Source of the DNA: CAZRHR01 sp964599915
GTDB lineage: Bacteria > Bacteroidota > Bacteroidia > CAIKAF01
Reading direction: 5' to 3'
NCBI GenBank assembly: GCA_964599915.1
Contig: CAZRHR010000017.1
Coordinates: 1 to 39,659 of the forward strand
Length of the DNA: 39,659 nucleotides
Below are positions 32,592-39,659 of this stretch, one piece after another. A model generated the notes under the pieces. It was not told where the DNA came from. It did not search any database and saw nothing but the letters and a program-made list of their open reading frames with translations. Numbering within the stretch: position 1 is the stretch's first letter; each line of letters begins with the position of its first letter. The position numbers and the translations under genes were made by a program.

Positions 32592-33941
32592 TTAAAAATC
32601 TAGTTGTGCACAAAGGGTTAAATGTTGATAATTGGCGGTATAAAAAAGCCGCTCCGGACTTAGGCCAGGATCGTCGGCCCACTTTACCGCTGAAATAAAC
32701 CGCAGATGCAAGCCTTCCAGTGCTTTATGAAAGACATAATCAATGTCCATGTTCCATTGCGTATAACTTACATTGCCATATTTGTTTAATCTGAATTCTT
32801 CTGGCTTTGGGGCATTTAAATGTGCCAAGTCGGTGCGAATAAATAGGTTTTTGAGGGGATGAAGCCTTACGCTTAGGTTGTAAAGCTGAAAACCGCCCAA
32901 TCCTTCAATGCGGCTTCTGGCCACCGTACTCCAAAATTGTTCCCGCCCCCATTCCGTGGGAAATGTAAATCTTCCTTCATCTGTGGCCCATGTTCCGTTT
33001 AGGTAAACCTGCCACTTTTCCCCGTGATAGCCAAGCCGGGTTCCAAACATGCGAAACGTCTGATCTGGGAAATACGCATACGCTGGATTTTCGTTCCCGC
33101 CATGGCCTGTCTGGCCTTGCTGCACATATTCTACACCGGCCATCCATCCTTTAGACCAGGTATAGGAGGTTCGAGCATGAAAAGTGTTGGAAACCTGAAC
33201 AATCCAATAATTCCAAAAATCCACCGCAAGTCCTTTCCCTTCTTTCCCATACTGATAATGGAAAAGGGCTACGCCAGGCGTTTGTGTTTTTCCTGCGTAA
33301 GCCGAGGGCGTTCCATCCGGCTGATGCCCTGTGGCAAATGCCCCAATGCTTTCCCCCATGTCATACCAATGCACCGTGCTTCTAGGTGCTACACGGTGAA
33401 GAAAACCGCCCATGAAGTGATGATTCAAATATCGCCAACCACCCTGAATCCCTTGAAAAGTATAGGGCTTCATACGGGTGTCCATGGGATTGATGAGTGG
33501 ACTTTGCACCGTAATTCTGCCCAAATCTATCCATAGGTTTTTCCTTTGATACTTGAGATAGAGCTCATCTAATCGGTCTAAATCTGAATGATTTTCCGGA
33601 TTTTTTACATCGAAAAGCTGAAGTTCAAACCTTGGAAAACCATGACCGGCACTGTCGGGAGCCTCCATTTGGTAAGCAAACGTGCGAAACGTAAAAAGTC
33701 CGCTTAAACCCAACCGAAAGCCATGAAAAGGGGCTGTTTCATAAGAAATTCCCATACCAATGGCTCCGGCCGCATGGTCTTGGAGGGGCTCCGACTGGAA
33801 CGTAACCATGTTCATTTGGCGTACGCGGCCATGCAGGTGACCTCGCAAAAAAAGATCTCGAAGACTTCGAACCTCTTTATGCGTGGTGTCCTGTCCCATT
33901 AATAGGGCTGGAAATAAGCCGATCCACCAAAATATTCTCAT
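32592..33941 (-). CDS. outer-membrane porin (OprD-like) inside the sulfur operon
   Basis: 449 aa from ATG 33941, which follows an ATGA overlap with the upstream transporter gene and yields the signal peptide MRIFWWIGLFPALLMGQ. A longer reading (40 more residues) lies in the wrong frame of that gene. The mature chain has many short amphipathic strands ending in aromatic residues, and closes with LTLCAQLDF, a typical final strand with terminal Phe. LRDLFLRGHLHGRVR at the start and DELYLKYQRKNLWIDLGRI resemble OprD-family porins. Expected role: specific or general outer-membrane pore. Placement suggests a sulfur compound as cargo; that is inference. Confidence 0.75.
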   Translation of the reverse strand: MRIFWWIGLFPALLMGQDTTHKEVRSLRDLFLRGHLHGRVRQMNMVTFQSEPLQDHAAGAIGMGISYETAPFHGFRLGLSGLFTFRTFAYQMEAPDSAGHGFPRFELQLFDVKNPENHSDLDRLDELYLKYQRKNLWIDLGRITVQSPLINPMDTRMKPYTFQGIQGGWRYLNHHFMGGFLHRVAPRSTVHWYDMGESIGAFATGHQPDGTPSAYAGKTQTPGVALFHYQYGKEGKGLAVDFWNYWIVQVSNTFHARTSYTWSKGWMAGVEYVQQGQTGHGGNENPAYAYFPDQTFRMFGTRLGYHGEKWQVYLNGTWATDEGRFTFPTEWGREQFWSTVARSRIEGLGGFQLYNLSVRLHPLKNLFIRTDLAHLNAPKPEEFRLNKYGNVSYTQWNMDIDYVFHKALEGLHLRFISAVKWADDPGLSPERLFYTANYQHLTLCAQLDF

Positions 33942-34507
33942 AGCAATATGGGGAGCAACAGATGTGTCATCACCAATCCGCCAATGAAGAACCCAATGAC
34001 CGCAATCAAGGAAGGAAGTTGTAAGGTAGAAAGTCCTGTGATGGCATGTCCGGAGGTACAACCGCCGGCATATCTACTACCAAAACCAACCAATATACCG
34101 CCGATGAATAAGAGTCCCAAAGTTTTGGCTTCCATGGGGAAACTGCCTTCAGTGCCATATAATTCTGGTGGTAAAAAGGCAGATGGCGCTTCAAAACCGT
34201 GCTTTGCAAGATCTACAATTGCGGCCTCGGACAAGGCGGGAACCTGCCCACCTTCCGGAGAAAGCCAATGAGCTGCTAAAAAGCCTCCGGCCATGGCTCC
34301 AACTAAAAAGAACAAATTCCACTTTTGTGACTTCCAGTCGAAATCGAAAAAGTCAGCGGCTTTTCCTGCGCCACAAAGGGTGCAAAGGGTTCTGAAATTA
34401 GAAGAAATACCAAAACTTCTTCCTAAAAACCACATCAACCAAACAATTCCACCAATGGCTGCTCCGGAAACATACCAGGGCCAAGGTGCAGTAATCCAAG
34501 TATTCAT
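33938..34507 (-). CDS. YeeE/YedE-type sulfur transporter, N-terminal half
   Basis: 189 aa from ATG 34507 (MNTWITAPWPWYVSGAAIGG), an ATGA overlap with trxA. About five membrane helices. The diagnostic motif is YAGGCTSGHAITG, the first conserved Cys motif of YeeE/YedE; a second Cys pair lies in RTLCTLCGAGKAADFF. It should act with the DUF6691 partner at 32175-32588 in moving thiosulfate or a related sulfane sulfur across the inner membrane. An upstream in-frame ATG would add 22 residues of trxA-overlapping sequence and is not used. Confidence 0.9.
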   Translation of the reverse strand: MNTWITAPWPWYVSGAAIGGIVWLMWFLGRSFGISSNFRTLCTLCGAGKAADFFDFDWKSQKWNLFFLVGAMAGGFLAAHWLSPEGGQVPALSEAAIVDLAKHGFEAPSAFLPPELYGTEGSFPMEAKTLGLLFIGGILVGFGSRYAGGCTSGHAITGLSTLQLPSLIAVIGFFIGGLVMTHLLLPILL

Positions 34508-34806
34508 ACGGGGAGTTGGGGTAAAATTTCTTGATTTAATAGATGTAAAGGCAAGGCGCCGGATTTTCTCCACAGCATTTTACCCTGATGAAAAAGGATG
34601 AGGGTAGGAACACCTGAAATTTGAAACTGCGCAGCGGCTGCAGGGTTCTTGTCCACATCTACCTTGATCACTTTCAACTTGCCGGCTTGCTCTTGCGCAA
34701 ACGCTTGTAAGGCAGGCGCCATCATTTTACATGGGCCGCACCATTCAGCGAAAAAGTCCACCAAAACAGGGGTTTCTCCTGATATTAAGTCCTGAAAACT
34801 ACTCAT
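34504..34806 (-). CDS. trxA: thioredoxin
   Basis: 100 aa, a minimal thioredoxin with no signal peptide, so cytosolic. The active site is VDFFAEWCGPCKMMAP, with the cis-Pro in ISGVPTLILF. It lies eight bases after the MBL-rhodanese gene and overlaps the transporter gene. In this setting it most likely reduces persulfides or regenerates the rhodanese, rather than being the housekeeping thioredoxin; that role is inferred from neighbours. Confidence 0.94.
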   Translation of the reverse strand: MSSFQDLISGETPVLVDFFAEWCGPCKMMAPALQAFAQEQAGKLKVIKVDVDKNPAAAAQFQISGVPTLILFHQGKMLWRKSGALPLHLLNQEILPQLPV

Positions 34807-34814
34807 CTTTCATT

Positions 34815-36224
34815 TTATTTTAAGGTGGAAGGACATACATAAGCGGTGCGGGGAATATCGGTTGCTTCCAACGCTTTAAACCCTCCCGAAATATTTACAA
34901 GGTCATGATAGCCACGTGCTTTTAGCATGGAGGCGGCAATCACGGAACGGTAACCACCTGCACAATGCAGATACCAGGGTTTCGCCGCAGGAAGATGTTC
35001 CATTTGCTCGTTTAAAAAGTCTAAAGGAAAAGACACCGCTCCTTCTACATGAGTAGAGGCATATTCGCTGGGTTTACGCACGTCCAACACCGTGGTGGTT
35101 TGATACTGAAACTGTTGTGAAAAGGCTTCCGCACTGATATTTTCAATGGCATCTGTTTCTTTTCCTGCGGCCGTCCAGGCGGCCATTCCGCCTTTTAAAA
35201 AGCCCAACACATGGTCGTAGCCTACACGGGAAAGTCGGGTGACGACTTCTTCTTCCCGACCTTCGTCGGTCACCAATAAAATGGGCTGCTGTAAATCTGG
35301 AATCAATGCGCCCACCCAAGGAGCAAATCCGCCGTCAATCCCAATAAAAATGGCACCGGGAATATGTTGTTGGGTAAAGGCTTCTGGAGATCGTGTGTCC
35401 AATACGAGGGCACGAAACTGGTCTGCCCATGCATGAAACGTCTCTGGATCATGGGCCTTCAATCCTTGCGATTTTACGGTATCTAAGTCCTGAGCTCCGG
35501 ATTTATTCAATTTCACATTTTCCGGGAAATAACTTGGGGGCGGCAAAAGACCCGTGGTCAGCTCCTGAATGAATGCTTCGCGGGTCATACCGGGTTGAAG
35601 GGCATAGTTGACCTCTTTTTGGTGTCCTAAGGTGTCGAAGGTTTCTTTGGCCATGTTTTTTCCACAGGCTGAACCTGCGCCATGGGCTGGATACACCATC
35701 ACATGGTCGGGCAATGGTAAAATGTGTTGACGCAAAGAATCATACAACATGGAAGCCAAATCTTCGGGTGAAAGGTCCGATTTAGCAGCCAAGTCCGGCC
35801 GTCCTACATCATTGATAAATAAGGTGTCGCCGGAAAAAAGCGCATGGGGTTCATTTTGCTCGTCGTACAACAAATAGCATACAGATTCAGGCGTGTGTCC
35901 CGGTGTATGTAATACTTCGAAGCGGGTGTTTCCAAGCGGGAGTATGGTCTTATGTTCGGCAATCTGAGCTGGAAATTCAGTTTGGGCACCCGGGCCAAAA
36001 ACAATGGTAGCGCCGGTGCGTGCAGCCAATTCTTTATGCCCGGAAACGAAATCCGCATGAAAATGGGTTTCCAAAATGTACTTGATGGTCACTCCATGCT
36101 TTTCTGCTTCTTTCAAATAGGTGTCAACATCCCTGAGTGGGTCTATAATGGCGGCTTCTCCCCCGGATGCAATAAAATAGGCACCCTGGGCAAGACAACC
36201 TGTATACATTTGTTTAAGGATCAT
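34815..36224 (-). CDS. persulfide dioxygenase-like MBL protein fused to two rhodanese domains
   Basis: 469 aa from ATG 36224 (MILKQMYTGCLAQGAYFIAS); ten more residues are possible but lie on the promoter side. Residues 1-240: ETHE1/BlhA-type MBL fold, with THFHADFVSGH, HTPGHTPESVCY, FSGDTLFINDVGRPDL and YPAHGAGSACG. This binds one iron and oxidises persulfides to sulfite. Residues about 255-355: first rhodanese domain, whose loop reads VTDEGREEE with Asp where the catalytic Cys should be. Residues about 365-460: second rhodanese domain with LHCAGGYRSV, an intact Cys loop. So one sulfurtransferase site is active at most. Heads the sulfur operon. Confidence 0.93.
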   Translation of the reverse strand: MILKQMYTGCLAQGAYFIASGGEAAIIDPLRDVDTYLKEAEKHGVTIKYILETHFHADFVSGHKELAARTGATIVFGPGAQTEFPAQIAEHKTILPLGNTRFEVLHTPGHTPESVCYLLYDEQNEPHALFSGDTLFINDVGRPDLAAKSDLSPEDLASMLYDSLRQHILPLPDHVMVYPAHGAGSACGKNMAKETFDTLGHQKEVNYALQPGMTREAFIQELTTGLLPPPSYFPENVKLNKSGAQDLDTVKSQGLKAHDPETFHAWADQFRALVLDTRSPEAFTQQHIPGAIFIGIDGGFAPWVGALIPDLQQPILLVTDEGREEEVVTRLSRVGYDHVLGFLKGGMAAWTAAGKETDAIENISAEAFSQQFQYQTTTVLDVRKPSEYASTHVEGAVSFPLDFLNEQMEHLPAAKPWYLHCAGGYRSVIAASMLKARGYHDLVNISGGFKALEATDIPRTAYVCPSTLK

Positions 36225-36251
36225 TTTTCCTGATTTTTGGTTTTGGATGTA

Positions 36252-36278
36252 CAAAATTATGCCCTCTGGCGCGAGGGC
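36252..36278 (-). promoter_or_regulatory. promoter box and palindrome ahead of the sulfur operon
   Basis: On the minus strand TAATTTTG (36259-36252) matches TAnnTTTG and lies about 28 bases before ATG 36224. Directly upstream is an inverted repeat GCCCTC-TGGCGC-GAGGGC (36261-36278), which falls between the expected -7 and -33 boxes. A bound repressor there would block the polymerase. A TTTG further up (36290-36287) is 27 bases away, longer than usual. Confidence 0.45.
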
Positions 36279-36351
36279 TTTGTGACCAAAGTCGCAAAAC
36301 CGGGAAGGATGTCCTGCTAAAAACGTCTTAGATACTTGAAGAGAAGCGCTG

Positions 36352-37203
36352 TTATGGTTTTTTCACAAGAAGTCTTTCTCCTGCGGGAAGGGAAGTGTTT
36401 GGCCACCGTATAGGCTTTGCATATAAAGAAAAGAACCCTTGGGCATCCGGCATTGGAGCCATGGCTGTTACCTTGGCCAATCCGGTCAATGCCTCGCTTT
36501 GTTGACCAAACTGCACCTCCATTCCGAGCGTAAAAGATGAAACTGACGTCCCGGGAATCCTGAATCGAAGTTGAATGGCTTCCGGCTCCACAATGGTGAG
36601 GAGCATCATGTCTTGAAGAACAGGAGAACCACGCGATATTTTAATGTCTTGAATGGTTCCTTTTCTTTTGGCCCGCTGGATAAAGGTGGAGGAAATGCCT
36701 TTTTCTTTCACTTGGCTTGGACTAAGACCGATCCAATCTAATCGGGCTGTGGTGCCTTCGAAGGCGGCTTTGGTTTCTGTAAATAGTTTTTGGGCTTGTT
36801 CCCAATTTCGCTTACTTACGGAGGCCATCCGGAATAGGGTATCTGTTCTGTAGAATTCATTTTTAGCAGCTTCATAGGCGGCTTCAGCTTCTAAAAACTG
36901 CTGTTGGAGAGAAATGAATTCAGCGGATTGAATAGAAAATAAGGGCTGGCCTTGCTGAACTGTAGTACCTGGAAGCACCCAAACATCTTCAATTTGTCCC
37001 GTTAAACGGCTTGCATATTGAAAAAGGCCGTTTGGAAGCGCCTCTACTTCTCCAAAAAAGAAAGGCGCTGCTGGTTCCGTTGCAGACAAGGTATCTACGG
37101 CAGGCATCTGAGTTGCTGCGTTGGGTCGAGGGGCCGAAGGCTCAGACTGACAGCCCAAAAGTAGGGCTAAGCCGAAGCCAATTAAGGGAAATATAATCTT
37201 CAT
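36352..37203 (-). CDS. RND efflux periplasmic adaptor lipoprotein (CusB/CzcB-like)
   Basis: 283 aa. A lipoprotein signal ends in LLLGC (Cys18), then a Pro/Ala-rich linker. The barrel-sandwich half reads GEVEALPNGLFQYASRLTGQ...IEDVWVLPGTTVQQGQPLFSI, the helical hairpin runs from about 90 to 150 (QQQFLEAEAAYEAAKNEFYR), and a beta-barrel follows (VLQDMMLLTIVEPEAIQLRF). It ends LPAGERLLVKKP and is shorter than the usual 350-400 aa; the C-terminal membrane-proximal domain looks abbreviated. It couples the inner-membrane pump to the TolC-like part. Its start overlaps the stop of the pump-TolC gene (ATGA). Confidence 0.9.
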   Translation of the reverse strand: MKIIFPLIGFGLALLLGCQSEPSAPRPNAATQMPAVDTLSATEPAAPFFFGEVEALPNGLFQYASRLTGQIEDVWVLPGTTVQQGQPLFSIQSAEFISLQQQFLEAEAAYEAAKNEFYRTDTLFRMASVSKRNWEQAQKLFTETKAAFEGTTARLDWIGLSPSQVKEKGISSTFIQRAKRKGTIQDIKISRGSPVLQDMMLLTIVEPEAIQLRFRIPGTSVSSFTLGMEVQFGQQSEALTGLAKVTAMAPMPDAQGFFSLYAKPIRWPNTSLPAGERLLVKKP

Positions 37204-39638
37204 TTTGTGAGATATAAATAGGTTGTTTGCGCCTGTTTGAACTGCTGTATTTTTTGAAAATAAGCCAGGTCTAAGTCGATGAAAAGTTTTAAATGAGGGC
37301 CCAATTGGCTTAAATCCAATGCGCCAGTCTGGTATTGCTGAAGGGTGCTTTCGAAGTCGGATTGCAAATGACCCGCAAAATCGGAAGGATAAGCAGACAA
37401 TTGATCTACATAAAGCTGCATTTCTTCTCGGGTTTGTTGAAGTAAAAGGGCGTATTGCCGAAGGTTGGCTTGGTGCTGAACTTCTGCTTGTCTTACTTCA
37501 TTTTGATGGTATCGTAAATCTCTCTGTACACCCTGTCCTGGTAAAGGAACCGACATGCTGGCCGCCAAACCATAAAATCCGGGTTCAGCATTGAATGTCT
37601 GATAAAAACCACCCACCGAAAGCTGTGGGGTATATCGTACACGAATCAAAGCTTGCTGTGTTTGAAGCCATTGTTTATGTTGTGTTTCAGCTTCTATAAA
37701 TTCAGGATGCAGAGGTTCGTCCGGTGGCATACGTATTTCCTGTACGTTCTCAAATGGAATGGGAGCCAATACTGCTTCGGGACCAAGTCCGGCTAAACGT
37801 TTGATTCTATGCACGGACAACAAGGCTTGCTGTTTAAATTCTCCTTGAATACCAATGAAGTACAGATAAATTTGACGTAAGTTTTCGTGTTCATGTGGAT
37901 CTAATGCACCAAGCCTGTATTGTTGGTCTGCTTGTTCGCTCAGTTTGGCCATTTGGTCTACATACCGCTGGGTTCTTTGCGACATGGCATCAAAAAAGGA
38001 CCATTGCCCCCAAGCCAAAACCACTTCCATACGCAGTAACCGATGGGTTTTACGATCCGTGGACTGAGCCCATTGTTGTCCTGCTTGGACCCATTGGCGA
38101 AGGTAAGGCAAGGCCCAAGGCTGTCCAATCCGCCATCGACCAATCCATTGTTGGTCTCTTAGCGGACCATTGACTTGGCCAAACAGCAGTTCAGCTTCCA
38201 ATGGTGCTACTCGATAAAGGTCTTCTTTTTGGATATCCCACCGCGCCATGTCCAGCCGACTTTGGGCCAAATCTGGCGCAGTTTCTGATAACTTACCAAG
38301 GACATCGGCTTGGGTGAGGGGTTGCTGTGCTTGCAGCGGTAATCCGCTTAAAAGTGCAACAAGTAAAAAGAACGAGGTCCTGCCTATCCCTTTTACCCGA
38401 TGCACCCAAAGATAAAGGGAAGGCAACATCATTAATGTGAGGAAGGTCGCAGTGACCAAGCCGCCAATCACCACCGTAGCCAGAGGTCGCTGAACTTCTG
38501 CACCATTTCCGGTGGCAAAAGCCATAGGCACAAAGCCTAAAGCGGCCACAAAAGCCGTCATTAAAACCGGCCGCAAGCGCAACTTTGCCGCGGCACGCAC
38601 CCGCTCAGCTAAGGTCGCTTCCTCCTGATGTTTGATGGCGGAAATCATGACCAGCCCGTTGAGCACCGCAACCCCAAACAAAGCAATAAAACCAATCCCG
38701 GCGGAAATAGAAAAAGGCATGTCCCTTAACCAAAGCGCCCATAAACCACCCGAGGTCGCCATGGGTACGGCCAGAAAAATTAAAATCACTTCTTTTACCT
38801 CTTTAAGGGCTAGAAAAAGTAAAAACAATATTATGGCCAGCGCAATAGGAACCGCTACCGATAGCGCGGCTAAAGCATGCTGAAGGTTTTCATATTGCCC
38901 GCCAAACTGAAGATAATATCCCGGAGGAAGCGGAAGTTTTTCCTTCAATAAGGCCTCTGCTTCTTTTACCACGCTGGCCACGTCCCGGTCACGTACATTG
39001 ATACCAATGGAAATGCGACGCATGGCATTTTCCCGAGAAATTTGCATGGGCCCTTTTTGTGCCACCTTGGTACTCACTTCGGACAAAGGAATGGTTTGGC
39101 CTGTGGCGGTGGGAAGCAAAAGACCTTCCGGTCGTGAAAAAGCTTGTTCATCTGCTCGGTATCGAATCATCACATCGAACTTTCTCTCTTCTTCATACAC
39201 TGAGCCAACCCATATGCCATTGCGCATGAGCTGAAGTTGTTTTTCCATATCTGCAACAGAAACCTGGTGACGCGCCATCGCCGTATGGTTTGGTTTCCAA
39301 ATCCATTGATTCAGGCCGGCCGTGGGTTCTAGCTTGATATCGGAGGCCCCTTGAACAGGCTTTAAAATGTCCACCGCATTTTCCCCTAATTGTCTCAAAA
39401 CAAGCATGGATTCTCCAAAAATTTTCACTGAGATATCCGCCTTTGCACCCGTCATCAATTCATTGAAACGCAATTGAATGGGTTGCGAAAATTCGATACT
39501 CGCAGGAAGGTCCTCTAAGGCATTTTTCATAGCCGCTGCTAATTCCTCTCTACGGTGCGCACTGACCCATTCATCCCTAGGCTTCAAAATCACCATGACA
39601 TCTGCATCTTCAATGGCCATAGGGTCGAGATTCCGGCC
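37200..39638 (-). CDS. CzcA/CusA-type RND metal pump fused to a TolC-like outer-membrane factor (5' end missing)
   Basis: Over 800 aa visible; the pump's first half is outside the window. Residues 1-400 from MAIEDADVMVILKPRDEW are the second half of a CzcA/CusA pump: FNELMTGAKADISVKIFG, membrane helices (IALAIILFLLFLALKEVKEV), GIGFIALFGVAVLNGLVM and LRPVLMTAFVAALGFVPMAF. After the last pump helix (MMLPSLYLWVHRVKG) comes a signal-peptide-like stretch (TSFFLLVALLSGLPLQAQ), then a TolC/CusC-like helical region (residues 430-806). This exports metal ions such as Cu, Ag, Zn or Co from the periplasm. Towards the window end the frame closes at a TGA (39639-39641), although the family should continue, so a frameshift or assembly error is likely. 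Confidence 0.88.
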   Translation of the reverse strand, partial: GRNLDPMAIEDADVMVILKPRDEWVSAHRREELAAAMKNALEDLPASIEFSQPIQLRFNELMTGAKADISVKIFGESMLVLRQLGENAVDILKPVQGASDIKLEPTAGLNQWIWKPNHTAMARHQVSVADMEKQLQLMRNGIWVGSVYEEERKFDVMIRYRADEQAFSRPEGLLLPTATGQTIPLSEVSTKVAQKGPMQISRENAMRRISIGINVRDRDVASVVKEAEALLKEKLPLPPGYYLQFGGQYENLQHALAALSVAVPIALAIILFLLFLALKEVKEVILIFLAVPMATSGGLWALWLRDMPFSISAGIGFIALFGVAVLNGLVMISAIKHQEEATLAERVRAAAKLRLRPVLMTAFVAALGFVPMAFATGNGAEVQRPLATVVIGGLVTATFLTLMMLPSLYLWVHRVKGIGRTSFFLLVALLSGLPLQAQQPLTQADVLGKLSETAPDLAQSRLDMARWDIQKEDLYRVAPLEAELLFGQVNGPLRDQQWIGRWRIGQPWALPYLRQWVQAGQQWAQSTDRKTHRLLRMEVVLAWGQWSFFDAMSQRTQRYVDQMAKLSEQADQQYRLGALDPHEHENLRQIYLYFIGIQGEFKQQALLSVHRIKRLAGLGPEAVLAPIPFENVQEIRMPPDEPLHPEFIEAETQHKQWLQTQQALIRVRYTPQLSVGGFYQTFNAEPGFYGLAASMSVPLPGQGVQRDLRYHQNEVRQAEVQHQANLRQYALLLQQTREEMQLYVDQLSAYPSDFAGHLQSDFESTLQQYQTGALDLSQLGPHLKLFIDLDLAYFQKIQQFKQAQTTYLYLTK

Positions 39639-39659
39639 TCAAGTAGGGCAACAGCTGCG

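Noticed and set aside
33942..34061. 40-residue extension of the porin
   Set aside because: It lies in the wrong frame of the upstream transporter gene, and the signal peptide begins at ATG 33941.

Overview
This window reads as chromosome of a member of the Bacteroidota, possibly from an environmental assembly. Three things support this: a 2.2-kaa secreted protein with a type IX secretion (T9SS) C-terminal sorting domain; repeated use of the Bacteroidota promoter pattern TTG/TTTG - ~20 nt - TAnnTTTG with almost no Shine-Dalgarno sequences; and lineage-typical families (DUF2723/TMEM260-like, DUF6427-like, split YeeE/DUF6691, a CzcA/CusA pump fused to a TolC-like protein). I cannot name the genus. 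Both ends cut genes: a kynureninase at the left and a CusA-type pump at the right.

Layout. 1-3.7 kb: a plus-strand run of overlapping genes (kynU 3' half, a secreted thioredoxin-like protein, elbB, a rhomboid protease), then prfB, which needs a classic programmed +1 frameshift. 3.7-4.8 kb: no intact gene. It holds a terminator, a possibly structured element, and the wreckage of a REP-associated tyrosine transposase (RAYT) with its own palindromic repeats embedded in frame. 4.8-9.8 kb: a likely operon of a DUF2723 membrane glycosyltransferase-like protein, a small secreted protein, an MBL-fold hydrolase and ruvC. 9.8-15.1 kb: accessory-looking DNA with a truncated SUMF1-type secreted protein, an unknown secreted protein with a DUF486 protein, tRNA-Gln, a DUF4236 protein, and two kinds of repeats. 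15.1-21.7 kb: lnt, an unknown cytosolic helical protein, an AlkC-like DNA alkylation repair protein, a membrane protein on the minus strand, an acidic membrane-anchored protein and an acyl-CoA thioesterase. 21.8-22.4 kb: a 209-bp tandem repeat. 22.6-29.2 kb: one giant surface protein. 29.7-30.8 kb: rnhA and an Nfu-type Fe-S scaffold. 30.9-32.0 kb: a secreted DUF1566-like protein.

32.2-36.2 kb is a tightly packed minus-strand sulfur operon: persulfide dioxygenase/rhodanese, thioredoxin, a two-piece YeeE/YedE-type transporter, and between the two transporter halves an outer-membrane porin. Together these could move thiosulfate-like sulfur across both membranes and process persulfide sulfur. Directly upstream lies a heavy-metal efflux locus (CusA-TolC fusion plus lipoprotein adaptor).

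The most interesting items are the porin inside the sulfur operon with a palindrome next to its promoter; the pump-TolC fusion that keeps a signal-peptide-like segment at the join; the RAYT whose catalytic core seems to have been lost by recombination between its own in-frame repeats; two otherwise different repeat families sharing a 36-nt core; a 23-bp-period repeat family at three loci; and promoter boxes placed so that three genes should be transcribed as leaderless mRNAs. All functions are inferred from reading the sequence; no database search was run.
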